Positions 12,367-24,275 of a DNA stretch of 64,000 bases are shown here, one piece after another (positions within the stretch are counted from its first letter, which is position 1; every line of letters begins with the position of its first letter). Location: positions 93,132,001 to 93,196,000 of the forward strand of contig CM075676.1 in assembly GCA_037962975.1 (NCBI GenBank). The letters run 5' to 3'. Source of the stretch: Clitoria ternatea (taxonomy: Eukaryota; Streptophyta; Magnoliopsida; Fabales; Fabaceae). The notes below the pieces were generated by a model. That model saw only the letters and a list, made by a program, of their open reading frames with translations. It was not told the origin of the DNA and did no database searches. Made by a program: the position numbers and the translations under genes.

Positions 12367-15300
12367 CTAGGGATATTGTTCCCTCATAGCATCTTCTCGT
12401 TCCCAAGTATGCATGATACTCTGATCTTGCTGCCATGTAACCTTAACCAATTGGACATTCTTGTTTCTCAATTGTTTTACCGATCGGTCCACTATACCAG
12501 TGGGTTCGGCTATAGTGGTTAGGTTTTCTTGAATTTCAACATCATCATCCGGTATTTCTTGAGTAGGATCTGGCAAGTACTTTTTTAATTGAGAAACGTG
12601 AAATACGCTATGTAGATTTGCTAAATGAGAAGGTAATGCAATTTGATAGGCTATAGGTCCGACTCTCTTCAATATTTCATACGGACCAATATATTTTGGA
12701 CTCAATTTCTTGCTTTTCAATGCCCTTCCAATGCCTTTGCTTAGAGAGACTTTCAAAAAGACTTTATCACCGATCTGAAATTCAATCGGCTTTGTCTGAT
12801 TATCATAATAGCTCTTTTGACGGTCTTGGGATGCTTTCATTTTGTCCTTAATCATTTGGATTTGCTCAGAGGTCTGCTGCACAATCTCTGGTCCTAACAT
12901 TAGATTCTCACCCGATTCAGACCAGCAAAGAGGAGTTTGGCATTTTCTTCAATATAAAGCTTCATAGGGAGCCATATCTATGCTACTATGATAGCTATTA
13001 TTATAAGTAAATTTGACCAGTGGAAGGTATTGTTCCCAGCTCCCACCATGCTCTAGTACACAGGATCTTAACAAGTCTTCCAAACTCTGGATAGTCCGCT
13101 CGGATTGCCCATCTGTTTGAGGGTGATAGGCCAGACTCAATCGGAGCTTTGAACCTAACTCCTGATGCAGACTTCCCCAAAATCGGGAAGTAAACCTCGG
13201 ATCTCTATCCAATACAATCGAAGATGGAACACCATGCAGTCAGACTATTTCGCTAATGTACAATTGTGCTAGCTTTGGCAAGGAATAACTCATGTTGATC
13301 GGCAAAAAATGTGCAGACTTTGTCAATCGATCCACGATAACCCAAATAGCATCATGACCATTCCGAGTCCTTGGTAATCCCATTACGAAATCCATAGTTA
13401 TAGCATCCCACTTCCACACGGGAATTTCCAAAGCTTGTAAACCACCGGTCAGTTTTTAATGCTCAACCTTTGCTTTTTGACAAATTATACAATGAGCCAC
13501 AAAGTCGACTACATCCTTCTTCATTCCAGGCCACCAAAAGTGCAATTTCAAATCATGATACATCTTAGTGATACCCGGATGAATACTTAGCATGCTTTTA
13601 TGTGCCTCGTTAAGCACCGATTGTCATAAATTTTCTGAGTCAGGTACATAAATCCGCCCTTTTACTCGGTAAATACCGTCTGAGCCCTCAGTCAGAAATA
13701 AATCTTTACCTTTAGCCTGAGTTTCTTTCATCTCGTCTAAATAAGAATCGGTCATTTGCTGTACATAAACAATCTTTAAAAATTCATTAGCTATCTTTAA
13801 TGTACCGAGAGTCACTTTCCGAGACGAAGACATATCCACTTGCAAATTCATGTCTCGGAATTGTTCAAGCAACTTCATTTCTTTAACCATCATTGTCGCC
13901 ATGTGAATGGACTTCCAACTCAAAGCGTCGGCTACCACATTGGCCTTTCCTGGGTGGTATTTTAAATCGAACTCATAATCTTTCAAGAATTCAATCCATC
14001 TCCTTTGCCTCATATTTAATTCCTTTTGATAAAACAGATATTTCAGACTCTTATGATTACTATATACTTCAAATTTAGAGCCATAAAGATAGTGCCTCCA
14101 AATTTTCAGTGCAAAGACCACTGCTGCCAATTCCAGATCATGAGTTGGGTAATTTTGCTCGTGCGGTCGTAACTGTCGTGAAGCGTAAGCAATCACTCGG
14201 CCATTCTGCATCAGTACACATCCTAGGCCAAGTCTGGATGCATCACAGAAAACTACAAAGCTTTCCTGCAAATTTGGCAAAGCCAATACAGGAGTAGAAG
14301 TCAATCGGATTTTCAATTCTTGAAAACTCTGCTCGCACTCGGAGGACCACACAAAAGGAACATCTTTCCGAGTTAGCTTAGTCAATGGTAAAGCGATTTT
14401 GGAGAACCCCTCAATGAATCTCCGATAGTAACCGGCTAAACCCAGAAAACTTCTGACTTCAGTGATTGACTTAGGCTTCTCCCAAATCATTACAGCTTCA
14501 ACCTTTGAAGGATCTACCGAGACACCTTCTCTGGAAATAACATGACCCAGGAATTGAATTCTATCCACCCAGAATTCACACTTAGACAATTTAGCAAACA
14601 ATTTCTTCTCCTTTAACACTTGGAGTACCAATCGGAGATGCTCTTTATGTTCTTCATAAGACTTTGAGTAAATTAATATATCATCAATAAATACTACCAC
14701 AAACCTATCCAAGTAAGAATGAAAAATATTGTTCATATAATTCATGAACACAGTCGGAGCATTTGTCACTCCGAACGGCATTACCACGTATTCATAGTGT
14801 CCATACCGGGTCCTGAATGCCGTTTTAGGAATATCGGTAGCTTTCACTCGGATCTGGTGGTATCCCGACCGTAAGTCAATTTTTGAAAAGACCGATGCAC
14901 CACGTAACTGATCAATTAAATCGTTGATCCTAGGCAATGGGTATTTATTTTTGATGGTCAGCTTATTCAGTTGGCGGTAATCAATACATAGCCGCATGCT
15001 ACCATCTTTTTTCTTGACGAGTAACACCGGAGCACCACACGGTGATACACTCGGTCGGATAAATTGTTTTTCGAGTAGTTCATCAACTTGCTTCTTTAGT
15101 TCAGCCAACTCAATCGGGGACATTCTATAGGGAGCTCTAGAAACTGGCTCGGCTCCAGGGATTAAATCAATAGAGAATTCAATCTCTCTATTGGGAGGAA
15201 TACTGGGTACATCCTCCGAAAATAACTCGGGAAAGTCACAAATAATAGGGATATCTCGAATTCGAGACTCACTTTTCCTATCAACCATACAAAATAGCAT

Positions 15301-16556
15301 AAGCAGTTGAGATATACCTTTGATTTCATATTCATCAGCTTTTTGTTTAGGAAAAATTACTTGCCGATTCCGATAGTCAACCAGGACTTTATTGGTTGAT
15401 AGCCAATCCATACCGAGAACGATGTCAAGACCTCTCAAAGGTAGACATATTAAATTAGCAGTAAAATCCCTATCACCGAGAGTGAAAGATACGTTCTCAC
15501 ACATCATGGAAGTCCACAATTTTACACCGGTCAGATTAAACACATTTAATGGTTGTTTCATAGTAACAACAGGTAATCTCATTTGCATGACACAATCATT
15601 AGAAATAAACGAGTGAGTTACACCCGAGTCAAACACCACGTCAAGAGTGGTATTCCCAAATAAACACTTACTTTGAGCCAAGTCATGGGCTTGAGCAGCT
15701 TCTTCCACAGTAGTAGCATACACTCGGCCTGTCGCCGGTGAACTAGAACTCCCAGCCTGATCGTGTCTCGGCATTATAGAATTGTTGCCACGTTCCCCAT
15801 TGCCTCTTCCTCCTCTGTTACCGTTTCCACGGCCTCGTCCTCTGAAGCCTCCACGGTTTACACTGGCATATGATTCAGTTGATTGGAGAAAAGGACAGTT
15901 AGGACGGACATGTTCTTTCTCATTGCAATGGTAACAAATGACGTCCTCATCTTTGTCACAGTTCCGAGCATAGTGACTGCCTCCACATCTAAAACATTTG
16001 ATGTCTCTCGGTTTATTTACCGGTCGGGCACCAGCATTTCCCCGACCTCTAGATTTAGAGGAAAATTCTCCTCTCACAGACTTTCCTTGCTTCTTAAAGC
16101 TGATTGGTGGTAACCTTGAAGAACTATCCGACTTGCTACTCGAGCCGGTTGAAGCTTTATCGTCCTCCTCATATATTCTAAATTTATTAACAAGGATCGG
16201 AAAGCTTCTAATCTACTGGTGTCGGAAAGCTTTCTTAATTTTTGGGTTCAAACCACTCTCAAATTTGATGCATTTCGAACCTTCTGTACCCGGCATCTGG
16301 AAAGGAGGATAGAACAGGCACAGCTCCTCAAACTTTGCTGCATATTCCTCAACGCTCATATTACCCTGTCGGAGTTCCATAAATTCCAACTCCTTTTGAC
16401 TCCTAACAGTATTTGGGAAATACTTTTCAAGGAAGCATTCCTTGAAGTTTTCCCAATTCAGTTCAGTCTCCGTGGCAATCAAGCGGCTTTTTGCCATTCT
16501 CCACCAGTTTTCAACTTCTTTTCGAAGCATGAAAACAGCATACTCCACCTTCTGTG
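12367..16556 (-). pseudogene. Outer gypsy gag (3' part)-pol, five in-frame stops
   Basis: A single reading frame runs from the inner-element insertion at 16556 down to 12367. It is interrupted only by stops at 16213-16215, 13624-13626, 13456-13458, 13240-13242 and 12949-12951. Domains in order: retrotransposon gag (ENWWRMAKSRL, about 16500); two CCHC knuckles (CFRCGGSHYARNC, about 16000); aspartic protease (DSGVTHSFIS, about 15640, Ala-to-Val at the usual DSGA); reverse transcriptase with FIDD near 14685; RNase H (FCDASRLGLG, about 14250); integrase (TMDFVMGLP, DRDPRFTSRFW, HPQTDGQSERTIQ) carrying the D-D-E residues; and a C-terminal chromodomain (VKQLRNKNVQLVKVTW, TWEREDAM). It has no frameshift, so damage is by point change. 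Confidence 0.9.
16552..16556. repeat. TSD of inner gypsy element, left copy (CTGTG)
   Basis: Identical to 27398-27402 on the other side of the inner element. Confidence 0.9.
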
Positions 16557-18186
16557 TGTAACACCCTCTGTTACACCTTAATAAATTCTAGAAAAATTCA
16601 TAATTTTTTTTTAAAGATATGATTGTTAAAAAGAAACTATCGGAAATTATATACATTATTTCTGAAATACCTCATAAATATTATTAAAACTTTATAAAGT
16701 ATTTGTACATTCATCCGAAGAAAATAAACATTAAACATTATAAGAAATAGAGGAAACTCCATGGCCCAGAAGCAGTTACTTATTAACATTATTTATTCAT
16801 TGGACCACGGTATTCATACCGAGCTCCCTTTCTAGAACGTGCTATATCTACTGCCGAAATTCTTCGATCCTTCCCTCTGAACCATCAATTTAGAATATAT
16901 GAAACAAAGACACGGAGAAAGGAGTAAGAAACAGAATATAATATTATTGATTAAGACATAAGCAACAAAGGGTTTTCACAAACCAATACATAATAATATC
17001 AATCACAATCACATACACAATCAATTATGAATGCATGAATGTATGCAATATCTTCATCATAACTTACCTATATATGTGGGCCCTTAAATTTTAATTTGCA
17101 CTGGGCCAACCAGGAGTTTACACTGTTCTATAAGTCCGGATAATAATAATATGAACAGCTCAACTGGCATGGAAACACTTAGAGACTAGTCAGATTGAGA
17201 AAGTTTTTATTGTGAAAGTACCCGACACTAGGGAGCTAGCCCAGGTCCCCTGAAGCACCCTTTCACACCCTCTCATCTCAAGGCTCGTAATTAAGCCTCC
17301 TCTAATGTATCCTCGGTTTCTATAATCCGTCCATAGACAATATCATTTTATTTCACTTTAATGATTCATGATGCATGAACTACTCGCGTATTTAGTTGGT
17401 TAAGGCTTTTAGAAACTCAATTATTAAATCCCTTAAAGGTTTACAATATCATTTCAATAAATTGTATATTTTCTCAATTCTCTGAATTTCTGTCCCACAG
17501 AAATAAATTTGGTACAGTTTTCAAATCTCACTGGAATTGAGTTTCTAAGCCTTAAATATCTAAAAACTTTCTCATATAAAACTTTACATAATCTTTCTCA
17601 AATTAAATCTTAACAAAATCAAATTTAGGAATCTCAATTATTTCCAAATATCTTTAGTTATTAAGTTGGAAAAAAATAAAATAATTTTCTTTTAAAAAAT
17701 TTTGTTTTATTAAAAGAGAATAATTATTAATCAAAAATAGTTAAAATTACAAAATTTTTCTTTAACTCAAGATTTAATTAATTAATTCTCATAAAATGTT
17801 TTCTTTCTAAAATAAATACTGATTTTTTATTCTAAATATTGAAAATAAAGTTAATAAAAATAATTTCTAAGAAAAGAAGATTTAAAGTAAAAATTTAAAG
17901 AGTAAGGTAAGAAAATTCTTACTGAATTTAGTTTTCCGTCATGCTCGCTATATGCTCAAACTCCACGTCACAAAATCATCAATCAAAATCAAGCATTATC
18001 AATTATAACTAAATATCACCAATCACATCAAATATTATTAATCACAATTAAATATCAATCAAAATCAAGTCAACAAAGCATTATTTATAAATATTATAAT
18101 TCAAAGTTTAATGGTTATTAATATAGTCAATTTGAGTCCTTTTGATCAATTCCTCGTATAGGTCTATGTAAGTCCATATAATCCAG

Positions 18187-18299
18187 TCCTTGCATAGGTA
18201 TAGTTTAGTCCATATGGGTCATAATGGTCCAAATCCTTGCATAGGTATAGTCCAATCCATATAGGTCATAATGGTCCAAGTCCTTGCATAGGTATGTTA
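18187..18299. repeat. 47-bp tandem repeat (about 2.4 copies)
   Basis: The word tccttgcataggta recurs at 18187, 18234 and 18281, with the intervening gtccatatgggtcataatgg conserved. The same array occurs near 25900-26020 in the partner LTR. Confidence 0.85.
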
Positions 18300-18590
18300 G
18301 AGTTAGTTAAACCGGATATTTAATTTAAAATTTATTAAAAATGTTAAGTTAAAAAGTTAATATTTTAAAATAATAATATTATTAAATTTAAAAGGAGTAG
18401 GGGAATCCTCCCATTATTCTTATGTCTTTTCATATTATACTCTTATCTCACTCCCCCTTACCTTGAGTTGTTACCAAAAAGAGATTTGCTTTGCGCCTCC
18501 GATTTCTAGAAATATTAATACCAATCTTATTTCAGTATAAGTATAAGACGAAGATTAAGATTAATACTTAAAACAGAAATGGTAAATTTT

Positions 18591-18840
18591 GAATAGTGAA
18601 TAGTGAATAGTAAATCATGAATAGTAACAGTAAATAGTAAAATGTGGATAGTAATGGTAAATAGTAAATCGTGAATAGTAACAGTAAATAGTAAATCGTG
18701 AATAGTAATGGTAAATAGTAAATCGTGAATAGTAACAGTAAATAGTAAATCGTGAATAGTAATTTACTATTTGAATAGTAATTTACTATTGAAATAGTAA
18801 TTTACTATTGAAATAGTGTTTACTATGCAGAATAGTAACT
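18591..18840. repeat. 27-bp minisatellite plus AATAGTAATTTACTATT hairpin repeats
   Basis: Units of 27 bases (tggtaaatagtaaatcgtga, then atagtaa) alternate ca and tg at their first positions and repeat about five times. Three palindromic units aatagtaatttactatt, each able to fold on itself, follow at about 18757-18810. Confidence 0.85.
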
Positions 18841-19682
18841 TAAAATAATATTATTTCCAGTATAATAACAGATTTCTAAAAACGATATGAAAATAACCTA
18901 AAAAATATAAAAGAGAAGTATTCTTACCTTAGGATTTTGGCAGAACCTTCTCTCTAAAAACTTTTCTTCTCTCTCTCACTTCCACCACTATCTCACTAGC
19001 ACTACTATATTAAGAAAACTTAATCTGAAATTGTGAATTCTAAAGAAGAAATCCTTCGGTATTTATAGGAAAAAAATTTACTATGCATTCCATTATTTTA
19101 ATATAAAAGTACTATGCATTTTTGAATTTTTTTATTCCAGGTTACTGTGCACCTTTTGAAAATTTCGTATATGCACAGTGTTTTGCATAGTAACTGTCGG
19201 CAGAATTATTAAGCCAAATAGTAACTTTTCACTCGGTATATTTTAAATATTCAAAATGAGTCCTTTTTGAAATTTAGCGATATTATATCAGTCCTTACTA
19301 ATTTTATAACATGTAATATAAAGTTGAAATTTTAAAAATCTAAAATTTTCTATTAATAAAAATTTATTAATACGTTTCCAATTTTTTAACGATTGGAAAA
19401 AATCAAGATTTTTCTCAAATCGATAATTTTTAGATAAGTCTACTTGAAACGGATTTTAGAAAATTTTCTTATAATTTACATTCACTTTCTTATAAATATT
19501 TTTAATTTAAGTCACTTATATGAATTTAAAATTATTTAAAAAATATTATTTTATATAAAAAATTCCAAAATTCCAAAAAATTCCAAAAAATCATAAATAA
19601 TACGTAGATTAAAAAGTTTTAAAGAGCCATAATCTAATTACTTCAAAATTTTAATATAAAAATAAAAATAGGGGTGTTACAA

Positions 19683-19695
19683 CTCTACTCCCCTT
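19683..19695 (-). other. Polypurine tract, inner gypsy element
   Basis: The minus strand reads aaggggagtagag immediately before the 3' LTR. Confidence 0.75.
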
Positions 19696-19725
19696 AGAAA
19701 ATTTCGTCCTCGAAATTTACATTAT

Positions 19726-22491
19726 TCAGTAAAACAAATGAGGATGAGACTCTTTCATCTCAGTTTCTAGTTCCCATGTAGCATTTTCCCTTCTCGTTTC
19801 ACTCCAAATGACCTTTACAAGCGGAATTGTCTTGTCTCTTAACTTTTTTATTCTTCTATCACCTATTCTGATAGGTGGTGCATCATATGTAAGATTATCT
19901 TTAACTTGTATGACATCAGGTTCAATAACATGTGTAGGATTAAATATATACTTTCGTAAGTTTGACACATGAAAAACATTATGGATATTAGAAAGAAAAG
20001 GTGGTAATGCTATTTGGTAGGCAAGGGGACTAACTTTATGAATTATTTGGTATGGACCAATAAATCTAGGAGTTAGTTTTCGAGATTTCATTGCCCGACC
20101 GACTCCAGTCATAGGTGTGACTTTCAAGAATACATGATCGCCTTCTTGAAATTCGAGCGACTTTCTTCTTTTGTCATAGTAACTTTTCTGCCTGCTCTGT
20201 GTTGCCTTCATCTTTTCCTGAACTATTTTGATTTTATCCGTGGTTTGTTGTACCAACTCTGGTCCTAGCATCAAGTTTTCACCAGTCTCAAACCAATATA
20301 GCGGGGTCCTATATTTTCTTCTATATAATGCTTCAAAAGGTGTCATGCCAATGCTAGCATGGAAACTGTTGTTGTAGGTAAACTCCACATATGGTAAGAA
20401 TTGATTCCAACTTTCTTTATGCTCTAACACACAAGCTCGTAACAAGTCCTCTAGAGATTGGATTGTTCTTTCTGATTGTCCATCTCTCTGAGGATGATAT
20501 GCTGAACTCAGACGCAGTTTTGTTCCCAAAGCCTTGTGTAAGCTTTTCCAGAATTGTGATGTAAAACGAGGGTCCTGATCAGAAATGATACTTGAAGGAA
20601 TTCCATGCAATCTCACAATTTCCTCGATGTATAATTTTGCCAGCTTCTCCATAGAGTAACGAATATTAATGGGAATAAAGTGGGCAGACTTTGTTAGTCT
20701 ATCAACTATTACCCATATTGAATCGTGTCCTAATGGAGTTTTAGGTAGAGAAGTCACAAAATCCATGGTAATGCTATCCCATTTCCATTCTGGTATTTCC
20801 ATTGATTGTAGCATACCAGAGGGTTTTTGATGTTCCACTTTAACCTTCTGGCAAATTAGACATGCAGCCACGTACTCTGCCACTGCTTTCTTCATTCCAG
20901 GCCACCAAAATAACTTCTTCAAATCTTGATACATTTTAGTAGCTCCGGGATGAATGCTCATATAACTTTTGTGGCCTTCTTCCAAAATTGTTTTCCTTAA
21001 CTCCTCTTGATTAGGGATACACACTCGATCCTTATACCTTACCAATTGGTCACTTCTTACATTGAACTCGACTTTTTTTCCTTGTTTCAAGAGTTCTTTC
21101 TTCTCTTGCAGGAATTCATCCTCTCTTTGAGCCTCTAAAACTTGTCTCAGGAATTCACTTGTCACTTGCAACGCTCCTAATCTATAGCTGTTAGCATTAA
21201 CCTTTACTGCTAGGTTAAGATCTCTGAAGTTCTCTATTAATTCCAGCTCTTTAATCATCATTGTGGACGCATGTAGAGACTTTCGACTTAAAGCATCAGC
21301 TACTACGTTCGCTTTTCTAGGATGGTATTGCAACTCAAAGTCGTATTCCTTTAAGAACTCCATCCATCTCCGTTGCCTCATGTTCAACTCCTTTTGGTCG
21401 AATAAATACTTAAGACTCTTATGATCACTAAACACATCGAATGTTGCACCGTATAGATAATGCCTCCAAATCTTTAAGGCAAAAACTACAGCGGCTAATT
21501 CTAAGTCATGGGTAGGGTAGTTAATCTCATGTTGCCTTAATTGGCGCGACGCATAGGCTACAACCTTCTTGTCTTGCATGAGTACACTTCCTAGTCCTTG
21601 TTTAGACGCATCACAGTAAACTTCAAAACTTCGATGTGGATCAGGGAGTACTAACACCGGCGCAGAAGTAAGTCGATCTTTCAGCTCTTGAAAACTATTC
21701 TCGCATTGTGTTGTCCACACAAAAGGTTGTCCTTTCCGTGTCAACTTGGTCAATGGGTATCCTAACTTTGAAAATCCTTCAATGAATCTCCTATAGTATC
21801 CAGCCAAACCCAAGAAACTTCTAATCTCAGTGATTGTGGTTGGTCTCTCCTATTTTAAAACTGCTTCCACCTTGGAAGGGTCTACAGCTATTCCTCCTTG
21901 ACTAATTACATGTCCTAAAAAGTTCACTTCTTCCAACCAGAATTCACACTTCGACAGTTTTGCATACAGTTGTTTCTTTTTCAGGATTTCCAACACAACC
22001 TTCAAGTGTTCAACATGTTCTTCTCTGCTTTTAGAGTACACTAATATATCATCAATGAACACCACTACAAATTTATCTAGATATGGATGAAAAATCCTAT
22101 TCATGTAATCCATGAATACGGCTGGTGCATTAGTTACACCAAAAGGCATTACTAGATATTCGTAATGGCCATAGCGTGTTCTAAAAGCAGTTTTTGGTAC
22201 ATCTTCTTTCTTTACCCTTATTTGATGGTATCCAGACCTCAAATCAATTTTGGAGAACACCGTGGCACCACGCAGCTGATCCATCAAGTCGTCAATCCTT
22301 GGCAGAGGATATCTGTTCTTGATTGTAACCTTGTTTAGTTGTCGATAATCTACACACAACCTCATGCTACCATCCTTCTTCTTAACCAACAACACTGGTG
22401 CACCCCAGGGGGATACACTGGGTCGTATAAACTGCTTCTCTATCATCTCTTCAAGTTGTTTCTTCAACTCTGCTAATTCTAGAGGTGACAT
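19726..22491 (-). pseudogene. Inner gypsy pol: RT, RNase H, integrase, chromodomain
   Basis: The reverse transcriptase begins at MSPLELAELKKQLEEM (22491), just after an in-frame TGA at 22492-22494. It includes VDYRQLNKVT, KIDLRSGYHQIR and the FIDD catalytic motif near 22055. A TAG at 21850-21852 breaks the thumb, after which the frame is open to 19726. That stretch encodes RNase H (YCDASKQGLG, about 21615), the integrase zinc finger (about 20900), the integrase core (TMDFVTSLP; DQDPRFTSQFW; HPQRDGQSERTIQ, giving D-D-E) and a C-terminal chromodomain (IKKLRDKTIPLVKVIW, ATWELETEM). The integrase half shows no damage. Chromodomains of this group are thought to steer insertion to heterochromatin. 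Confidence 0.92.
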
Positions 22492-22529
22492 TCAGTATGG
22501 TGCAATTGAAATGGGTCCAACTCCAGGTA

Positions 22530-24137
22530 CTAGATCAATGGCAAATTCCACATCTCTTTCTGGGGGTAAACCAGGGATATCTTCAGGAAAAAGTCAGGAA
22601 ATTCACACACAACCGGCAGATTTTTTATTTTTGATTCTTGCTCTCCTTTCGTTGAAAGCAATAGCATGAATCCTTGAGTCCCTCCTTTTAAAGAGGCACT
22701 CACTTGGTTGGCGGTTAGAAATCTCGAATCCTCAGGATTCAAATTCACTGGTTCTTTAAACATTATGGTTTTATTATGACAATCTATTAGAACATGATTG
22801 TCAGACAACCAATCTAGCCCAATAATAACTTCTAAGCCAGAAAGGGGTAAACAGAAAAGATTAGCTTTAAAGTCCCTACCATTTATGACAATAGGGCATT
22901 TCCAACAGGCTTTAGAAGTGACAATGGGATTGTTTCCAAGAGTATGTACAGATAAGTCAAATGGCAGTTCTATCACAGGTAATTTTAGTTTTTCTACACA
23001 GTCATTGGCAATAAAGGAATGTGATGCACCTGAGTCATACATAACAGTTAAAGGTATCTTATTAATGATACACTTACCTTCCACCATGGAATCAGAATGA
23101 GATGCTTCTTCTCCAGTGATTGCAAAAACCTTTCCTTTTGCCTTCGGCCTTCCGACTGCGTTGTGCACGCCTCCTTGAGTATTTATGTTTGTACTCATAC
23201 CTTCAGGGTTTTCCCTCTTCATCTCTGGACAATCCTTGATGTGATGACCTGGTTTGTTACACTTAAAACAAACATAAGTGTTTTTAGGACAATCCCTTTT
23301 CAAATGGGGTCCTCCACAGATAAAACATTTAAAATTTGGTGCAGATGTCGGGTAATAGCTTCCAGTTGAAGCTTGGGGTCTGTTAGGAATAGATGCTGCT
23401 CCAAACCGGCGAAATGGCGCTTGGTAAGGCTTATTCCTTCTGAAGTCTCTTCTTTGGTGATGGTGGGGTCCTCCACTTCTCATTTCTCCTGCCTTGTGAA
23501 TGGGCTCACGACTTTTGGTCATTCTATCCTTATGATCTTCTTCAAAGATCCTGCAGCGATTTACCAATACAGAAAATTCACGGATTTCCTGCATTCGTAT
23601 AGCTTCCTTAATTTCTGGCCGCAATCCATTTACAAACTTTGCACACCGATCTCTTTCATTAGTAGCATCATTATAATGAGAATGAAAACGAGATAACTCT
23701 TCAAACCTGGATGCGTACTCTCCAACGGTCATATTTTCTTGGGTCAGCGACAGGAATTTGAATTGTCTTTTCTCTTTAACATCAGCTGGAAAGTATTTCT
23801 CCAGAAACATATCCTTGAAATAATCCCAAATGATCTCCACGTCGTTGACTTCGAATTGTCTACGCATGCTATCCCACCAATGTTCGGCATCCTCAGATAA
23901 GGCATAAGTAGCGAAGACTACCTTATCAGCTTCATTACATTGCAATGCTCGAAAGATCTTCTCTATCTCTCGAATCCAGATTTGTGCTCCATCAGGGTTA
24001 TATCCTCCCTTGAAACGAGATGGATTGCGCTTTTCGAATAGGTCCAGCCTTCTCAAGGCATCGTTACCTTGACCTTCACGTGCTGCCATTGCATTGATTA
24101 AGCGTTCTACAACTCCAGCAAGATCGTTTCCAGCCAT
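22530..24137 (-). CDS. Inner gypsy gag-protease, 535 aa
   Basis: ATG at 24137 (MAGNDLAGVVERLINAM) lies 124 bases inside the PBS, the normal gag start for this family. Gag-domain signatures ENMTVGEYASRFEEL and FVNGLRPEIKEAI lie around residues 130-190. Two CCHC knuckles follow near residues 270-305 (CFICGGPHLKRDC, CFKCNKPGHHIKDC), then an aspartic protease with YDSGASHSFIAND near residue 370. The last ~20 residues are out of frame: protease-RT linker homology shifts frame around 22575-22592, consistent with one lost base. The frame is otherwise open; expression is unknown. In active relatives it forms the virus-like particle. Confidence 0.88.
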   Translation of the reverse strand: MAGNDLAGVVERLINAMAAREGQGNDALRRLDLFEKRNPSRFKGGYNPDGAQIWIREIEKIFRALQCNEADKVVFATYALSEDAEHWWDSMRRQFEVNDVEIIWDYFKDMFLEKYFPADVKEKRQFKFLSLTQENMTVGEYASRFEELSRFHSHYNDATNERDRCAKFVNGLRPEIKEAIRMQEIREFSVLVNRCRIFEEDHKDRMTKSREPIHKAGEMRSGGPHHHQRRDFRRNKPYQAPFRRFGAASIPNRPQASTGSYYPTSAPNFKCFICGGPHLKRDCPKNTYVCFKCNKPGHHIKDCPEMKRENPEGMSTNINTQGGVHNAVGRPKAKGKVFAITGEEASHSDSMVEGKCIINKIPLTVMYDSGASHSFIANDCVEKLKLPVIELPFDLSVHTLGNNPIVTSKACWKCPIVINGRDFKANLFCLPLSGLEVIIGLDWLSDNHVLIDCHNKTIMFKEPVNLNPEDSRFLTANQVSASLKGGTQGFMLLLSTKGEQESKIKNLPVVCEFPDFFLKISLVYPQKEMWNLPLI

Positions 24138-24260
24138 TAGTTTCCTAGTAACTGAGATTTGTCACATCAATCACAGTTACTACCAAGTCAGATATTCTAC
24201 CTATACAGTGTTTACAGACAAAGCAAGATAGACCTTTTCCCCAGGCCTATTGGATTAACT

Positions 24261-24272
24261 GCTCTGATACCA
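24261..24272 (-). other. PBS (initiator-Met tRNA), inner gypsy element
   Basis: The minus strand reads tggtatcagagc, the standard tRNA-iMet complement. It lies three bases from the 5' LTR, which begins at 24276. Confidence 0.93.
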
Positions 24273-24275
24273 CTT

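Larger units (their letters stand above)
16557..19681 (-). repeat. 3' LTR of inner gypsy element
   Basis: Terminal tgtaacaccc...gtgttaca. It includes a 47-bp tandem repeat (18187-18299) and a 27-bp minisatellite with adjoining hairpin repeats (18591-18840). It is otherwise non-coding and very AT-rich. Confidence 0.93.
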
